From DATLFA01 sp039934635 (GTDB lineage Bacteria; Actinomycetota; Acidimicrobiia; Acidimicrobiales; WLNW01): a stretch of DNA of 64,000 bases. Position 1 is the first letter of the stretch. Each line of letters begins with the position of its first letter. The translations under genes and the position numbers were made by a program. The notes under the pieces are model-generated. The model did not search any database and was not told the origin of the DNA. It was given only the letters and a program-made list of their open reading frames with translations. Of this stretch, positions 26,256 through 35,285 are shown in pieces. The stretch spans positions 32,187 through 96,186 of the forward strand of contig JBDTLT010000004.1 of NCBI GenBank assembly GCA_039934635.1, given 5' to 3'.

Positions 26256-26929
26256 GCTCCTTTCCGCATCACGTCGGGCAGTGGGCGATCGAGCGACAGT
26301 CATTGTCCGCGCAAGCGGCTCACGATGTCGATCTATTGGCGACAAGTGGCCGAAAAATGCGGATATTCGAACCAACCGCGCCGGCGATTGTTCTCGGCAG
26401 CACGCAGCGCGAAGACATCGTCGACGCGCAGGTCGTCGCCGCGCGCGGACTCGACGTTGCGCGTCGACGCAGTGGCGGTGGCGCGGTACTCGTCGACACG
26501 TCGGTCGTGTGGATCGACTTCGCGATCGCGCGTGATGATCCGCTGTGGGACGATGACATCGCGCGCTCGATGCAATGGTTGGGACAACTGTGGTCGGCGG
26601 CGTTGGTTCGTGTCGGTATCGACGCCGACGTACACAAGGGACCGGCGATCGTTCCACCGGTCGCGCGCGCAATCTGCTTTTGCGGTATCGGCCACGGCGA
26701 GGTTGTCGTCGACGGGCGCAAAGCGATCGGCATCAGCCAGCGACGCACACGCGATGGCGCGCGATTTCAAACGATGCTGCACACCCGACGCGACGACACG
26801 TTGATCGATGCGTTGCGTCTCGCCGACCACGATGACGCGCGTTTGCACTACGCGAACGCGGTCTACGTGTATGACCGATCAGCGAGAGCACTGATCGACG
26901 CGCTGATCGAACAGCTGTCCGCGCAGTAG
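26252..26929 (+). CDS. Lipoate-protein ligase A-like protein
   Basis: 225 residues from GTG. The biotin/lipoate ligase fold is indicated by APAIVLGSTQREDIVD, the lipoyl-adenylate loop RRRSGGGAVLVD and the catalytic lysine segment VDGRKAIGISQRR. Proteins of this size without the C-terminal accessory domain either ligate lipoate, act as octanoyltransferases, or are divergent paralogues; the ligand is not certain. It overlaps the HNH endonuclease start-to-stop, so the two are probably co-expressed. Confidence 0.75.
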   Translation: MSSFPHHVGQWAIERQSLSAQAAHDVDLLATSGRKMRIFEPTAPAIVLGSTQREDIVDAQVVAARGLDVARRRSGGGAVLVDTSVVWIDFAIARDDPLWDDDIARSMQWLGQLWSAALVRVGIDADVHKGPAIVPPVARAICFCGIGHGEVVVDGRKAIGISQRRTRDGARFQTMLHTRRDDTLIDALRLADHDDARLHYANAVYVYDRSARALIDALIEQLSAQ

Positions 26930-27012
26930 CACGTCTGTTCGATACTCCGTTTGCGCGTCGGCGAGCGTCGTCGCGCGCCGCGGTGGGGCACTGGCGCGCG
27001 CGCCGGGCAACG

Positions 27013-27070
27013 AAGTGGGTCCATTGCTTGACCAAGTGGGGGATTTATCCATAGAGTGGAGCGAAGTGGG
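27013..27070. promoter_or_regulatory. Probable MraZ operator: four phased GTGG boxes
   Basis: GTGGG/A boxes start at 27015, 27036, 27056 and 27066, that is 21, 20 and 10 bp apart, so all lie on the same face of the helix; three have the extended form AAGTGGG. MraZ binds direct repeats of this type upstream of its own gene in other bacteria. The last box lies 74 bp before the mraZ start, so binding would overlap or flank the promoter and give autoregulation of the whole dcw cluster. Confidence 0.65.
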
Positions 27071-27143
27071 GGACCGGCCCAGCACAGTCGTGCTGGTTCG
27101 GCCCTACAGGACAAGGCAGGGCGAAGCGGGATGGAGAGGCACT

Positions 27144-27566
27144 GTGTTCGTCGGGACTTACGAGCACTCGGTCGACGGGAAGGGCCGTTTGGTGCTTCCG
27201 TCGAAGTTCCGAGTGCGCCTGCCCGACGGTGGCTTCCTCTCTACGCATGCGAATGGCGTCGCGCTGTGGCCGCCGGTGGCGTTCGAAGAGATGGTGGCGC
27301 GACTGACCGAGCAGGTTCGCGCGGGCACGACGGACCCCGACGTGGTCCTCGGCGTCACGGCGAACGCGGAGGAAGTCACGCCCGATGCGCAGGGGCGCAT
27401 CCTGCTGCCGCCTCGCTTACGCGAAATGGCCGGCTTGGCCGGCGACGTGGTGGTGCTCGGTGTGAGCGACCACATCCAGATCTGGAGCATCGAGGCCTGG
27501 CGCAATCGCCGCGAGGCCATCACCCGAACCGCGACCGACGCGTTCGCCGCTGGTCGTGGCGTGTGA
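27144..27566 (+). CDS. mraZ: Transcriptional regulator MraZ
   Basis: 140 residues from GTG at 27144 (VFVGTYEHSVDGKGRLVLPS); the GGAGAGG at 27133-27139 is the ribosome site, and the longer frame from 27015 runs through operator boxes and is rejected. Two AbrB-like swapped-hairpin domains each carry the DxxGR signature: DGKGRLVLPSKFR and DAQGRILLPPRLR. MraZ forms a ring that represses the dcw promoter. First gene of the cell-division and wall cluster. Confidence 0.93.
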   Translation: MFVGTYEHSVDGKGRLVLPSKFRVRLPDGGFLSTHANGVALWPPVAFEEMVARLTEQVRAGTTDPDVVLGVTANAEEVTPDAQGRILLPPRLREMAGLAGDVVVLGVSDHIQIWSIEAWRNRREAITRTATDAFAAGRGV

Positions 27567-27616
27567 ACCGAGAAAGAGGCACCTGACAAAAAAAGGAAAA
27601 AAGAGAACCGAGAAAG
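27565..27616. repeat. Purine tract flanked by direct repeats after mraZ
   Basis: GAACCGAGAAAG occurs at 27565-27576 and 27605-27616, 40 nt apart; ACCTGAC also recurs (27581-27587 and 27628-27634). Between them lies a 20-nt run of A and G only (27588-27607), striking in such GC-rich DNA. Confidence 0.7.
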
Positions 27617-27651
27617 GTAACGACGACACCTGACGACGTCCCTGACTCGTT

Positions 27652-27764
27652 CATCTGCAGTCCTCCGGTCGACACGATGGAAGGCCCCTACTCCGCCCGC
27701 TTGCCGTCGAGCTCGATCGGGGAGAAATCCCGACGTGCGCCCGTCGACCGGGGGACTGCAGATG
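27652..27764 (+). ncRNA. Candidate structured leader of rsmH (long inverted repeat)
   Basis: Arms 27652-27673 and 27743-27764 (22 nt each, one mismatch, ending in GTCGAC/CATCTGCAG) enclose a 69-nt loop, giving a long stem in the mRNA about 100 nt before rsmH. I recall a comparative-genomics 'mraW RNA' motif described in the same place in Actinobacteria; whether this is that motif needs a covariance-model search. No open frame competes for the region. Confidence 0.55.
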
Positions 27765-27862
27765 GCCGAGCCCCCAACCATGAAGCCGCCCGGCCATCGC
27801 GATCGATCGAGTGCTTTTCGCGCTCGGTGAGCAGCGGTCAGCCGGGCAAGGCAAAGGCACGA

Positions 27863-28849
27863 ATGACCGAACCCGATCGCGAGCAGACAGCAGCGGAGCA
27901 CCCGTTCATCCATGAACCGGTGATGCTCGCCGAGGTCCTCGCCGCGTTTGCTCCCATTCCCGCGGGGGTGGTGGTCGATGCCACGGTCGGCGGTGGTGGT
28001 CATGCCCGGGCGATCCTCGAAGCCCACGACGATGTCACGTTGGTCGGCCTCGACCGCGACGACGACGCACTCGCGGCGGCAGCAGAGGCACTTGCCGGCT
28101 TCGGTGACCGCGTCATGTTGCGCCGCTCGAGCTTCGACCGCGTCGCGCAAGAATGTCATGCCTTGGGTGTCGACGCGATCACCGCGTTCCTCTTCGATCT
28201 GGGCGTGAGCTCACCGCAACTCGATCGGGGCGTCCGCGGTTTTTCGTACCGAACCGAAGGTCCGCTCGACATGCGCATGGACCGCCGCGAGTCGCTGCGC
28301 GCGCACACGGTCGTCAACGACTACGACGAGCGCAGCTTGGCCGAGGTGCTGCGTCGCTATGGCGACGAGCGATTTGCGTCGCGCATCGCCCGCGCCATCG
28401 TGGCGAAGCGCCCGGTCGACACCACGGTCGAGCTGAGTGAGATCGTGCGCCACGCAATCCCCGCGGCAACGCGACGCAGCGGGGGGCATCCGGCAAAGCG
28501 CACATTCCAGGCGATCCGTATCGAAGTCAACCGCGAACTCGATGTCCTGCCCCGCGCGCTCGATGACGCCATCGACTTGCTGCAGCCGTCCGGGCGCGGC
28601 GCAGTGCTCTCGTATCACTCGGGCGAGGATCGCGTCGTCAAGCGGGTCTTTGCCGACGCCGCGACCGGTGGCTGCACCTGCCCGCCCCGACTGCCCTGCC
28701 AGTGCGGTGCCCGTGCCCGCGTCCGTGTCAAGTTGCTCTGGCGCGGTGGTCACACTGCGAGTGCTCCCGAGTTGGATCGCAACGCCCGTGCCCAGAGCGC
28801 CCGTCTTCGCGCGGTCGAACGACTGCCGCAGATCGCGGGTGCGGCATGA
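27863..28849 (+). CDS. rsmH: 16S rRNA (cytosine-1402 N4) methyltransferase RsmH
   Basis: 328 residues from ATG at 27863 (MTEPDREQTAAEHPFIHEPV); upstream frame extension lacks family similarity. SAM site VVDATVGGGGHARAIL, substrate/catalytic regions LFDLGVSSPQLDRGVRGFSY and AKRTFQAIRIEVNRELD, and C-terminal CGARARVRV. It methylates C1402 of 16S rRNA near the P site. Its stop overlaps the next start as ATGA. Confidence 0.95.
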   Translation: MTEPDREQTAAEHPFIHEPVMLAEVLAAFAPIPAGVVVDATVGGGGHARAILEAHDDVTLVGLDRDDDALAAAAEALAGFGDRVMLRRSSFDRVAQECHALGVDAITAFLFDLGVSSPQLDRGVRGFSYRTEGPLDMRMDRRESLRAHTVVNDYDERSLAEVLRRYGDERFASRIARAIVAKRPVDTTVELSEIVRHAIPAATRRSGGHPAKRTFQAIRIEVNRELDVLPRALDDAIDLLQPSGRGAVLSYHSGEDRVVKRVFADAATGGCTCPPRLPCQCGARARVRVKLLWRGGHTASAPELDRNARAQSARLRAVERLPQIAGAA

Positions 28850-29553
28850 CGGTCACGCGTCGTTCGACGCGCCCATCGCCCCGTCCGCAGCCCCGCGAAG
28901 TAGATCCCGAGTTCACCGAACGCGTCGAGTCATGGCTCAGCGATGCACCCGCGACCGAGGTCGCACCAGACGTCGCACCCGAAGTCGAGGTCGAGTTCGA
29001 CGAGTGGGACGACGACGAATCGACTAGCCGCGAGGAAGACATCCCGTCGCGGGTGTCGATAGGGCTCGTCGGGACGCTCGCGTTCATCTTCGTGTTCGGC
29101 GCCCTCTTCGGGCTGGCCGCGTTTCACTCGGTGCTCGTGCAGAATCAATTGCGCATCGATCGGCTCAGTCGCGACGTCGAGCGCGAGCAAGCCCGCTACC
29201 AAGACCTGCGAATCGAATACGGCCAAGCGGCCGCGCCATTTCGCATACTGGCGCAGGCCGGCGCCCGGGGCATGTTGCCATCGAAGTCGAAGCAGCCGTT
29301 GCAGGCGGTGCTGCCGGAACAAGGTGATCTGAGCGCGCCGAACGCGAAGCCCTTCGGCAACGTGGCGAACTTCGTGCCCCCGGTCGTGAGCGCGCCACCG
29401 ACCGAGGCGACGCCCCCACAGACCACGGCGCCGCCGGCCACCACACCGGTCAACACGGCCCCGGTCAACACGGCCCCGGTCAACACGGCGCCCGCGCCCA
29501 GCACCGCGCCGACGGCGAGCACGGCACCCACGACCACGAAAGCGGTTCGATGA
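28846..29553 (+). CDS. FtsL-like bitopic division protein
   Basis: 235 residues. Charged cytoplasmic N-terminus (1-70, strongly acidic 35-60), one membrane span about 75-97 (LVGTLAFIFVFGALFGLAAF), an extracytoplasmic coiled-coil (QLRIDRLSRDVEREQARY) and a Pro/Thr/Ala-rich tail. The place between rsmH and ftsI, size and topology are those of FtsL, although primary sequence similarity in this family is low. The tail contains three perfect VNTAP repeats. Confidence 0.8.
   Translation: MTVTRRSTRPSPRPQPREVDPEFTERVESWLSDAPATEVAPDVAPEVEVEFDEWDDDESTSREEDIPSRVSIGLVGTLAFIFVFGALFGLAAFHSVLVQNQLRIDRLSRDVEREQARYQDLRIEYGQAAAPFRILAQAGARGMLPSKSKQPLQAVLPEQGDLSAPNAKPFGNVANFVPPVVSAPPTEATPPQTTAPPATTPVNTAPVNTAPVNTAPAPSTAPTASTAPTTTKAVR
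29446..29490 (+). repeat. Three tandem 15-bp repeats in ftsL tail
   Basis: CCGGTCAACACGGCC is repeated at 29446-29460, 29461-29475 and 29476-29490 (last base changed), coding for VNTAP three times; a likely site of length variation. Confidence 0.9.
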
Positions 29554-31565
29554 CGGCAGGCATGTATGGCAACGGCCGTGGCCGCATGCCGGGTGTGCAC
29601 CGACTCGCGGTGCCGATGGCACTACCTCGCCGACGCGTGGTGGCGATGTTGGTCTCGACGATGGTCATCGCGATGTGCCTGACCGCTCGGTTGGTCACAC
29701 TGCAGGTAACTCCACCGGAGCGGCTCATCGACTTCAGCGAATCGCGCGCATCGCGCATCGTCGACCTCGTCGCTCCGCGCGGCGCCATCGTCGATCACTA
29801 CAACCGAGACCTGGTGCTCACTTCTCAGGCAAAGACGATCGCGGTCGACCCGATGCTGATCCCGGACATCCCAGCGGCCGCGCTACAACTCGCGTCGATC
29901 TTCTCGTTGGGCACAACCGATCTCGAGCAGCGTCTGCTCGAGGCCCGCGACGGCAAGAAGCACTTTGCCTACATCGCACGGCAGGTGACCGATGTGCAGG
30001 CCGCTGAAGCATTGGGTCTGGGTATCAACGGTCTGTTCACCATCGACGAACCCAAGCGGATCAAGCCGAGCGGCCCGCTCGTCGGTGCCTCGGTGCTCGG
30101 TTCGACCGACATCGACAACAACGGGCAAAGCGGGCTCGAAAAGCAATTCGACGCAGTACTTTCGGGCAAGAAGGGCAAGCTCATCGTCGAGGAAGGCACC
30201 AAGGGACGCACGATTCCCGGTGGTGTCCGCACGGGCGTGTCGGCGGTGTCGGGCAGCACGCTCGTCCTTTCGCTCGATCGGCCACTGCAGTTCGAGGTGG
30301 ATCAGTTGCTCGCGCAGGCTGTCGACAAGTACGGCGCGCAATACGGCGTCGCCATCGTCAGTCGCGTCGGTACGAGCGAGATCCTCGCCAATTCGGTGGT
30401 GCGGCGCGTCGACGGCAAGCCGGCCGAGCCGACCACAGAGAACCGGGCCGTCACGATGAGCTGGGAACCGGGCTCGATCATGAAGGCCATCACGATCTCG
30501 GCGCTGATCGACAGCGGCACGGTTGATACCAATACCGAGTTCTTGGTCCCGATGAGCCTCGATGTGCACGACGTGACCTACACGGACGACCACATGCATC
30601 CCACCGAGATGTTGACCGCCGAGCAGATCATCCAGCAGTCGTCCAACGTCGGCACGATCATGATGGCGCAGCAACTCGGTGAGGCGAAGTTGCACCAGTA
30701 CCTGACCAACTTCGGGTTGGGCGCACAGACCGGGCTCGGCTTCCCCGGTGAGAGCGCCGGCTACGTCGGCAACTACACGCGGTGGGACGGCACGACTCTG
30801 TCGTCGTACGCCATCGGGCAGAGCATCATCGTCACGCCGATGCAGATGCTCATGGCCGTCAACACGATCGCCAACGACGGTGTCTATGTCGCACCTCGCT
30901 ACGTGCTCGGTCGCCAGACGGGCGACGGCAAGTTCATCCCCGAACCCGCGCCGGACGAGCGTCGAGTGATCTCGCCGGAGTCGGCCGACAAGGTCAACCA
31001 GGTGCTGCAGTCGGTCGTGGCCGAAGCACCGGGCACCGGTACCGCGGCGCAGATCCCCGGCTTCACGGTCGCCGGCAAGACGGGTACCGCGTGGAAGGCG
31101 CAGAACCCCCACCATCCGTTCGACGCCTACCTCGACGTGAACGGCGTGCGCCATTTGTCGTCGTCGTTCATGGGATTCCTGCCGGCCGACGACCCGCAAC
31201 TCTCGATCATCGTCATCCTCGACGACATGACCAACGTCGGCTACGCCGGCGGCAAGGTCGCGGCGCCGGTCTTCTCGGCAATCGGCGATTTCGCCACGCG
31301 CATGTTCAACATCGCGCCGACCACCGAAGCGGCGACCACCGCAGTGCGAGTGCGGGCCCAGCCCGAACTGCCACCGCCCCCGCCGACGCTGGAGAGCGCG
31401 ACCACGACTGTGCCCGCAACAACCGTCGGGCCGACGACCACGACGAAGGCGACCACGACTACCAAAGCGACGACCACTACGTCGCGTCCGGCCGCCACGA
31501 GCGCGCCGACAACGGCAAAAGTCGCGACAACGGCCCGCGCCCCGACGACGACGCGAAGTGGGTAG
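29550..31565 (+). CDS. ftsI: FtsI/PBP3-type penicillin-binding protein (septal transpeptidase)
   Basis: 671 residues; overlaps ftsL by 4 bp. Short cytoplasmic region, one membrane anchor (about 31-50), dimerisation domain (VDLVAPRGAIVDHYNRD), and a transpeptidase domain with SxxK (Ser309-Lys312 in EPGSIMKAI), SxN (Ser364-Asn366, QQSSNVGT) and KTG (510-512, VAGKTGTAWK). It cross-links septal peptidoglycan with FtsW. The last 70 residues are Thr/Ala/Pro-rich and likely disordered outside the membrane. Confidence 0.93.
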   Translation: MTAGMYGNGRGRMPGVHRLAVPMALPRRRVVAMLVSTMVIAMCLTARLVTLQVTPPERLIDFSESRASRIVDLVAPRGAIVDHYNRDLVLTSQAKTIAVDPMLIPDIPAAALQLASIFSLGTTDLEQRLLEARDGKKHFAYIARQVTDVQAAEALGLGINGLFTIDEPKRIKPSGPLVGASVLGSTDIDNNGQSGLEKQFDAVLSGKKGKLIVEEGTKGRTIPGGVRTGVSAVSGSTLVLSLDRPLQFEVDQLLAQAVDKYGAQYGVAIVSRVGTSEILANSVVRRVDGKPAEPTTENRAVTMSWEPGSIMKAITISALIDSGTVDTNTEFLVPMSLDVHDVTYTDDHMHPTEMLTAEQIIQQSSNVGTIMMAQQLGEAKLHQYLTNFGLGAQTGLGFPGESAGYVGNYTRWDGTTLSSYAIGQSIIVTPMQMLMAVNTIANDGVYVAPRYVLGRQTGDGKFIPEPAPDERRVISPESADKVNQVLQSVVAEAPGTGTAAQIPGFTVAGKTGTAWKAQNPHHPFDAYLDVNGVRHLSSSFMGFLPADDPQLSIIVILDDMTNVGYAGGKVAAPVFSAIGDFATRMFNIAPTTEAATTAVRVRAQPELPPPPPTLESATTTVPATTVGPTTTTKATTTTKATTTTSRPAATSAPTTAKVATTARAPTTTRSG

Positions 31566-31567
31566 CC

Positions 31568-33031
31568 GTGCGCTTCGCTGATCTGAGCCGCGTCGCCTAC
31601 GACATCGACGAGAGTGTGACGCGCCGTGCGTCGCGCAACGGGGCCGATGTCGAGATCACGCACATGACGGGCGACTCTCGCGCAGTACGCGACGGGTCGC
31701 TCTTCTGTTGTGTGCCTGGCGCACTCTTCGACGGGCATGACTTCGCCGCTCGAGCGGTTTCGTCCGGTGCGCGTGCACTCCTGTGCGAACGAGAGTTGCC
31801 GGTGGATGTCGCGCAGATCGTCGTGCGCAACGTCCGGGCGACGATGGGACCGATGGCGTCCGCGCTGTACGGTCACCCGAGTCGGTCGTTGCCCGTGGTC
31901 GGAGTCACGGGAACCAACGGCAAGACAACGACCGTGCATCTGATCGCCGCGATCTTGAGTGCGACGGGAAGGGTGACCGAGGTTCTCGGCACGCTGCGGG
32001 GCCAGCGCACGACACCCGAGGCGCCCGAACTGCAGCAATTGCTCGCGCAAGCGAGAGATGACAACCGGCAAGCGGTCGCGATGGAGGTGTCCTCCCACGC
32101 GCTCGCCCAACACCGCGTCGACGGCACACGATTCGCCGCCGCGGTTTTCACCAACCTTTCCGCCGACCACCTCGACTACCACCGAACGATGGAGGAGTAC
32201 TTCCGGGCCAAGGCGCGCTTGTTCGAGCCGTCGTTCACCGACATCGCGGTGATCGATGTCGATACGACCTACGGTCGCTTGCTCGCCGACTCGGTGCGGT
32301 TGCCGGTCGTGGTGCGCAGTGGCGCCTCGACCGTCGACGTGCTGTCGGTCGGCCTTGCCGACTCCGCGTTCCGCTGGCGCGATCAAGTCGTGCGCCTCCC
32401 ATTGGGCGGCCGCTTCAACGTGGCGAACGCGGTGCTGGCCGCCGACACCACTGCGGCACTCGACGTCGCGCCCGATGCGATCGCGTCGGCTCTCGCAACC
32501 GTGACGCCGGTGCCCGGACGATTCGAGCGCATCGACGAGGGCCAGTCCTTCACCGTGCTGGTCGACTACGCCCACACGCCGGACGGTCTGACGCGCGTAC
32601 TCGAAGCAGCCCGCGAGGCGGTGTTGTCGCGCTCCGGGGGAGACGGGCGGGTGATCGTCGTTTTCGGGTGCGGTGGCGACCGCGACGCCACGAAGCGACC
32701 GATGATGGGCGCCGAAGCAGAGGCGGGCGCCGACCTGGTCGTGCTCACGTCGGACAATCCGCGGCATGAAGGCCCGCAGGTCATCGCCGATGCGGTGTTG
32801 CGGGGGATGAACGAACGGCCTTTCGCGGTCGAACTCGATCGACGCCGTGCGATCGCGCTGGCGCTCGACGCAGCAACCGAGGCCGATGTCGTGGTGATCG
32901 CCGGAAAAGGCCACGAGACGACACAGCAGATAGGGGATACCTACAACCCCTTCGACGATCGCGAAGTAGCAAGAGATGTCTTGCGCGGGCTCGGCCACAC
33001 GCGTCGTGACGATGCGGGGCGGCAGCGGTGA
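31568..33031 (+). CDS. murE: UDP-MurNAc-tripeptide synthetase, mDAP type
   Basis: 487 residues from GTG at 31568. P-loop GVTGTNGKTTT (Lys119) and the Mur-ligase signature AMEVSSHALAQHRVDG; SDNPRHEGP at 395-403 contains the DNPR motif (396-399) that binds meso-diaminopimelate in E. coli MurE, predicting mDAP-type peptidoglycan. Adds mDAP to UDP-MurNAc-L-Ala-D-Glu. The next gene by overlap is mraY, so the murF that usually follows is missing. Confidence 0.95.
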   Translation: MRFADLSRVAYDIDESVTRRASRNGADVEITHMTGDSRAVRDGSLFCCVPGALFDGHDFAARAVSSGARALLCERELPVDVAQIVVRNVRATMGPMASALYGHPSRSLPVVGVTGTNGKTTTVHLIAAILSATGRVTEVLGTLRGQRTTPEAPELQQLLAQARDDNRQAVAMEVSSHALAQHRVDGTRFAAAVFTNLSADHLDYHRTMEEYFRAKARLFEPSFTDIAVIDVDTTYGRLLADSVRLPVVVRSGASTVDVLSVGLADSAFRWRDQVVRLPLGGRFNVANAVLAADTTAALDVAPDAIASALATVTPVPGRFERIDEGQSFTVLVDYAHTPDGLTRVLEAAREAVLSRSGGDGRVIVVFGCGGDRDATKRPMMGAEAEAGADLVVLTSDNPRHEGPQVIADAVLRGMNERPFAVELDRRRAIALALDAATEADVVVIAGKGHETTQQIGDTYNPFDDREVARDVLRGLGHTRRDDAGRQR

Positions 33032-34053
33032 TCCGTCTCCTCATCGCGGCCGGCGTCGCACTCGCCTTTTCTTTGGTGGGAACGCACGCGTTCATCAACT
33101 GGCTCATTCGCCATCGCATCGGCCAACCGATCCGCGAGGACGGCCCTCAGGGGCACGTGACCAAGGCGGGCACGCCGACGATGGGCGGTCTCGTGATCGT
33201 GGTCGCCGCGTTCGCCGGTTGGGTCACGAGCGATATCTACAACGGCGTCTATACGCGCACGGGCATCCTGGTGATGTTCGCCATCCTTGGCGGCGGCGCG
33301 GTGGGCCTGATGGACGACTGGATCAAAGTCGTGCGCGAGCGCAACCTCGGGTTGAGTAAACGGGCGAAGTCGTTCGGGTTGCTCGCGGTGGCCACCACGT
33401 TCGGCGTATCGATGGTGAGCCTCACCAAGGTCGACACACATCTCTCGTTCACCCGTCCGACGACATTCGATTTGACCGAGGCGGGGTGGGTCGTGTTCGC
33501 CGTGTTGTTGATCGTCGGCACGTCGAATGCAGTGAACCTCACCGATGGGCTCGACGGTCTTGCTGCCGGCGCCGCCATCTTGTGCTTCTCCGCGTACACG
33601 GTGATTCCGTTCTGGCAGTTCCGCCACATCGAGGCCTACAACGTCGACCACGCGCTCGATCTTGCGGTCATCAGTTCGTCGATGGTGGGCGCGCTCGTCG
33701 GCTTCCTCTGGTGGAACGCCGCGCCAGCTCGCATCTTCATGGGTGACACGGGTTCGCTCGCCATCGGGTCGGGGCTTGCGGCACTGGCGCTTGCGACCGA
33801 CACCCAGTTGCTGCTGGGCATCGTAGGGGGTCTCTTCGTGATGGAGACCGCGTCGGTCATGTTGCAGGTTGCCCGTTTCCGCGTCAGTCGACGCCGCTTC
33901 TTTCGCATGGCACCGATCCATCACCATTTCGAGCTCGGCGGCTGGCCCGAGACGACCGTCATCATCCGCTTCTGGATCCTCTCGGGCCTCTGCACTGCGG
34001 CCGGGCTCGGGATCTTCTACGCAGATTCGATCGCAAAGGGGATCACCAAGTGA
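33028..34053 (+). CDS. mraY: Phospho-MurNAc-pentapeptide transferase MraY
   Basis: 341 residues, about ten membrane spans. GTG start overlaps murE. The catalytic aspartates are in GLMDDWIKVV, NLTDGLDGLAAG and MGDTGSLAIG, and the HHH motif is in IHHHFELGGWPE. It moves phospho-MurNAc-pentapeptide from UDP to undecaprenyl phosphate to make lipid I. No murD follows: the next gene is ftsW by a 4-bp overlap. Confidence 0.96.
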   Translation: MIRLLIAAGVALAFSLVGTHAFINWLIRHRIGQPIREDGPQGHVTKAGTPTMGGLVIVVAAFAGWVTSDIYNGVYTRTGILVMFAILGGGAVGLMDDWIKVVRERNLGLSKRAKSFGLLAVATTFGVSMVSLTKVDTHLSFTRPTTFDLTEAGWVVFAVLLIVGTSNAVNLTDGLDGLAAGAAILCFSAYTVIPFWQFRHIEAYNVDHALDLAVISSSMVGALVGFLWWNAAPARIFMGDTGSLAIGSGLAALALATDTQLLLGIVGGLFVMETASVMLQVARFRVSRRRFFRMAPIHHHFELGGWPETTVIIRFWILSGLCTAAGLGIFYADSIAKGITK

Positions 34054-35285
34054 ACGATGCCATCTCGACCGCACCCGTGCGGCCACGCAACAGTGCAGCG
34101 GCCGGCGCCGCGGCAGCCCCGCAATCGCCGCGCCGCGTCGCGACACAGCCGCGCAAGCGGAACCATCTGCGCGTCGTCGCCCGCCCGACGGGTCATCGGT
34201 CGAGCTACTTCATCGCGCTGTTCATCATCGTGATGGTGCTCAGCCTGCTGGGCGTTGTAATGGTGCTATCGGCATCGGCGGCATCCGCGCTCGATGCCAC
34301 CGGCTCCTCGTGGTACACGTTCGAACGACACGTGATGTGGTTGTCGATGGGGTTCGTCGCGATGTTCATCACGTTGCGCGTCGACTACCGGCGGTGGCGC
34401 CATTTCGCGACGCCGTTGCTCATGGCGTCGATCGCGCTGCTCATCGTGGTGCTGCTGCCTGGTGTCGGCTTGACCCGCAACGGATCTACCCGCTGGCTCG
34501 GTTATGGCTCGCTCACGATCCAACCCGCAGAGTTCGCCAAGTTGGCGCTGGTGCTGTTCGTGGCCGACCTGCTGGCCCGCCCACATCGCGCATCGGACGA
34601 CTTGCGGGCGGCGCTGCGACCGGTGCTCATATTGACCGGTGTCGTTGCCCTCTTGCTGATGCGTCAGCCGAACTTGGGCACGACGATCGTCGTCGTCGGC
34701 ATCGCCCTCGGCATGTTGTTCGCGGCGGGAGCGCCCCTGCGCAGCCTGCTCTCGTGGACCGGTGTCGCCATAACGGTGGCCAGCTTCTTGGCGTTCTTCG
34801 CGGACTATCGGCGTGAACGGCTGCTGGGCTTTCTCGACCCGTGGTCCCGGCGCGACAGCGAAGGCCTGCAGACCATCCAGTCGTTGGCGTCGATCGCCGA
34901 CGGCCGCATCACCGGCGTGGGGTTGGGGGCGAGTCGGGGCAAATGGGGCTATCTCCCATTCGCGCACACCGACTTCATCTTCTCGATCATCGGCGAGGAA
35001 CTCGGCTTCATCGGGACGATCACCGTCGTCGGCTTGTTTGCGGCTCTGGCGTTCGTCGGCTTCGCCGTCGCGCTCAACGCACCCGATCGATTCGGAATGC
35101 TGCTCGCACTCGGCATCACGATCTGGCTCGTGGGTCAAGCATTCATCAACATCGGAGTTGCGCTGGGTTTGTTGCCGGTGACCGGGTTGCCGCTGCCCTT
35201 CTTGTCGTTCGGCGGATCTTCGCTCGTGGTGACCCTCGCCGCCTGCGGCATGTTGATGTCGGTCGCGCGTCATACGCGTACGTGA
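34050..35285 (+). CDS. ftsW: FtsW septal glycosyltransferase (SEDS)
   Basis: 411 residues. A basic cytoplasmic N-terminus of about 50 residues is followed by ten spans. SEDS signatures include the segment TRWLGYGSLTIQPAEFAKLA, GLGASRGKWGYLPFAHTDFI and FIFSIIGEELGF. Polymerises lipid II at the septum together with FtsI. Its stop overlaps the murG GTG by 4 bp. Confidence 0.95.
   Translation: MNDAISTAPVRPRNSAAAGAAAAPQSPRRVATQPRKRNHLRVVARPTGHRSSYFIALFIIVMVLSLLGVVMVLSASAASALDATGSSWYTFERHVMWLSMGFVAMFITLRVDYRRWRHFATPLLMASIALLIVVLLPGVGLTRNGSTRWLGYGSLTIQPAEFAKLALVLFVADLLARPHRASDDLRAALRPVLILTGVVALLLMRQPNLGTTIVVVGIALGMLFAAGAPLRSLLSWTGVAITVASFLAFFADYRRERLLGFLDPWSRRDSEGLQTIQSLASIADGRITGVGLGASRGKWGYLPFAHTDFIFSIIGEELGFIGTITVVGLFAALAFVGFAVALNAPDRFGMLLALGITIWLVGQAFINIGVALGLLPVTGLPLPFLSFGGSSLVVTLAACGMLMSVARHTRT

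Noticed and set aside
27015..27143. MraZ start at GTG 27015.
   Set aside because: That stretch consists of the operator-like GTGG repeats; MraZ proteins begin with MFxG(T/E)xxHxxDxKGR.
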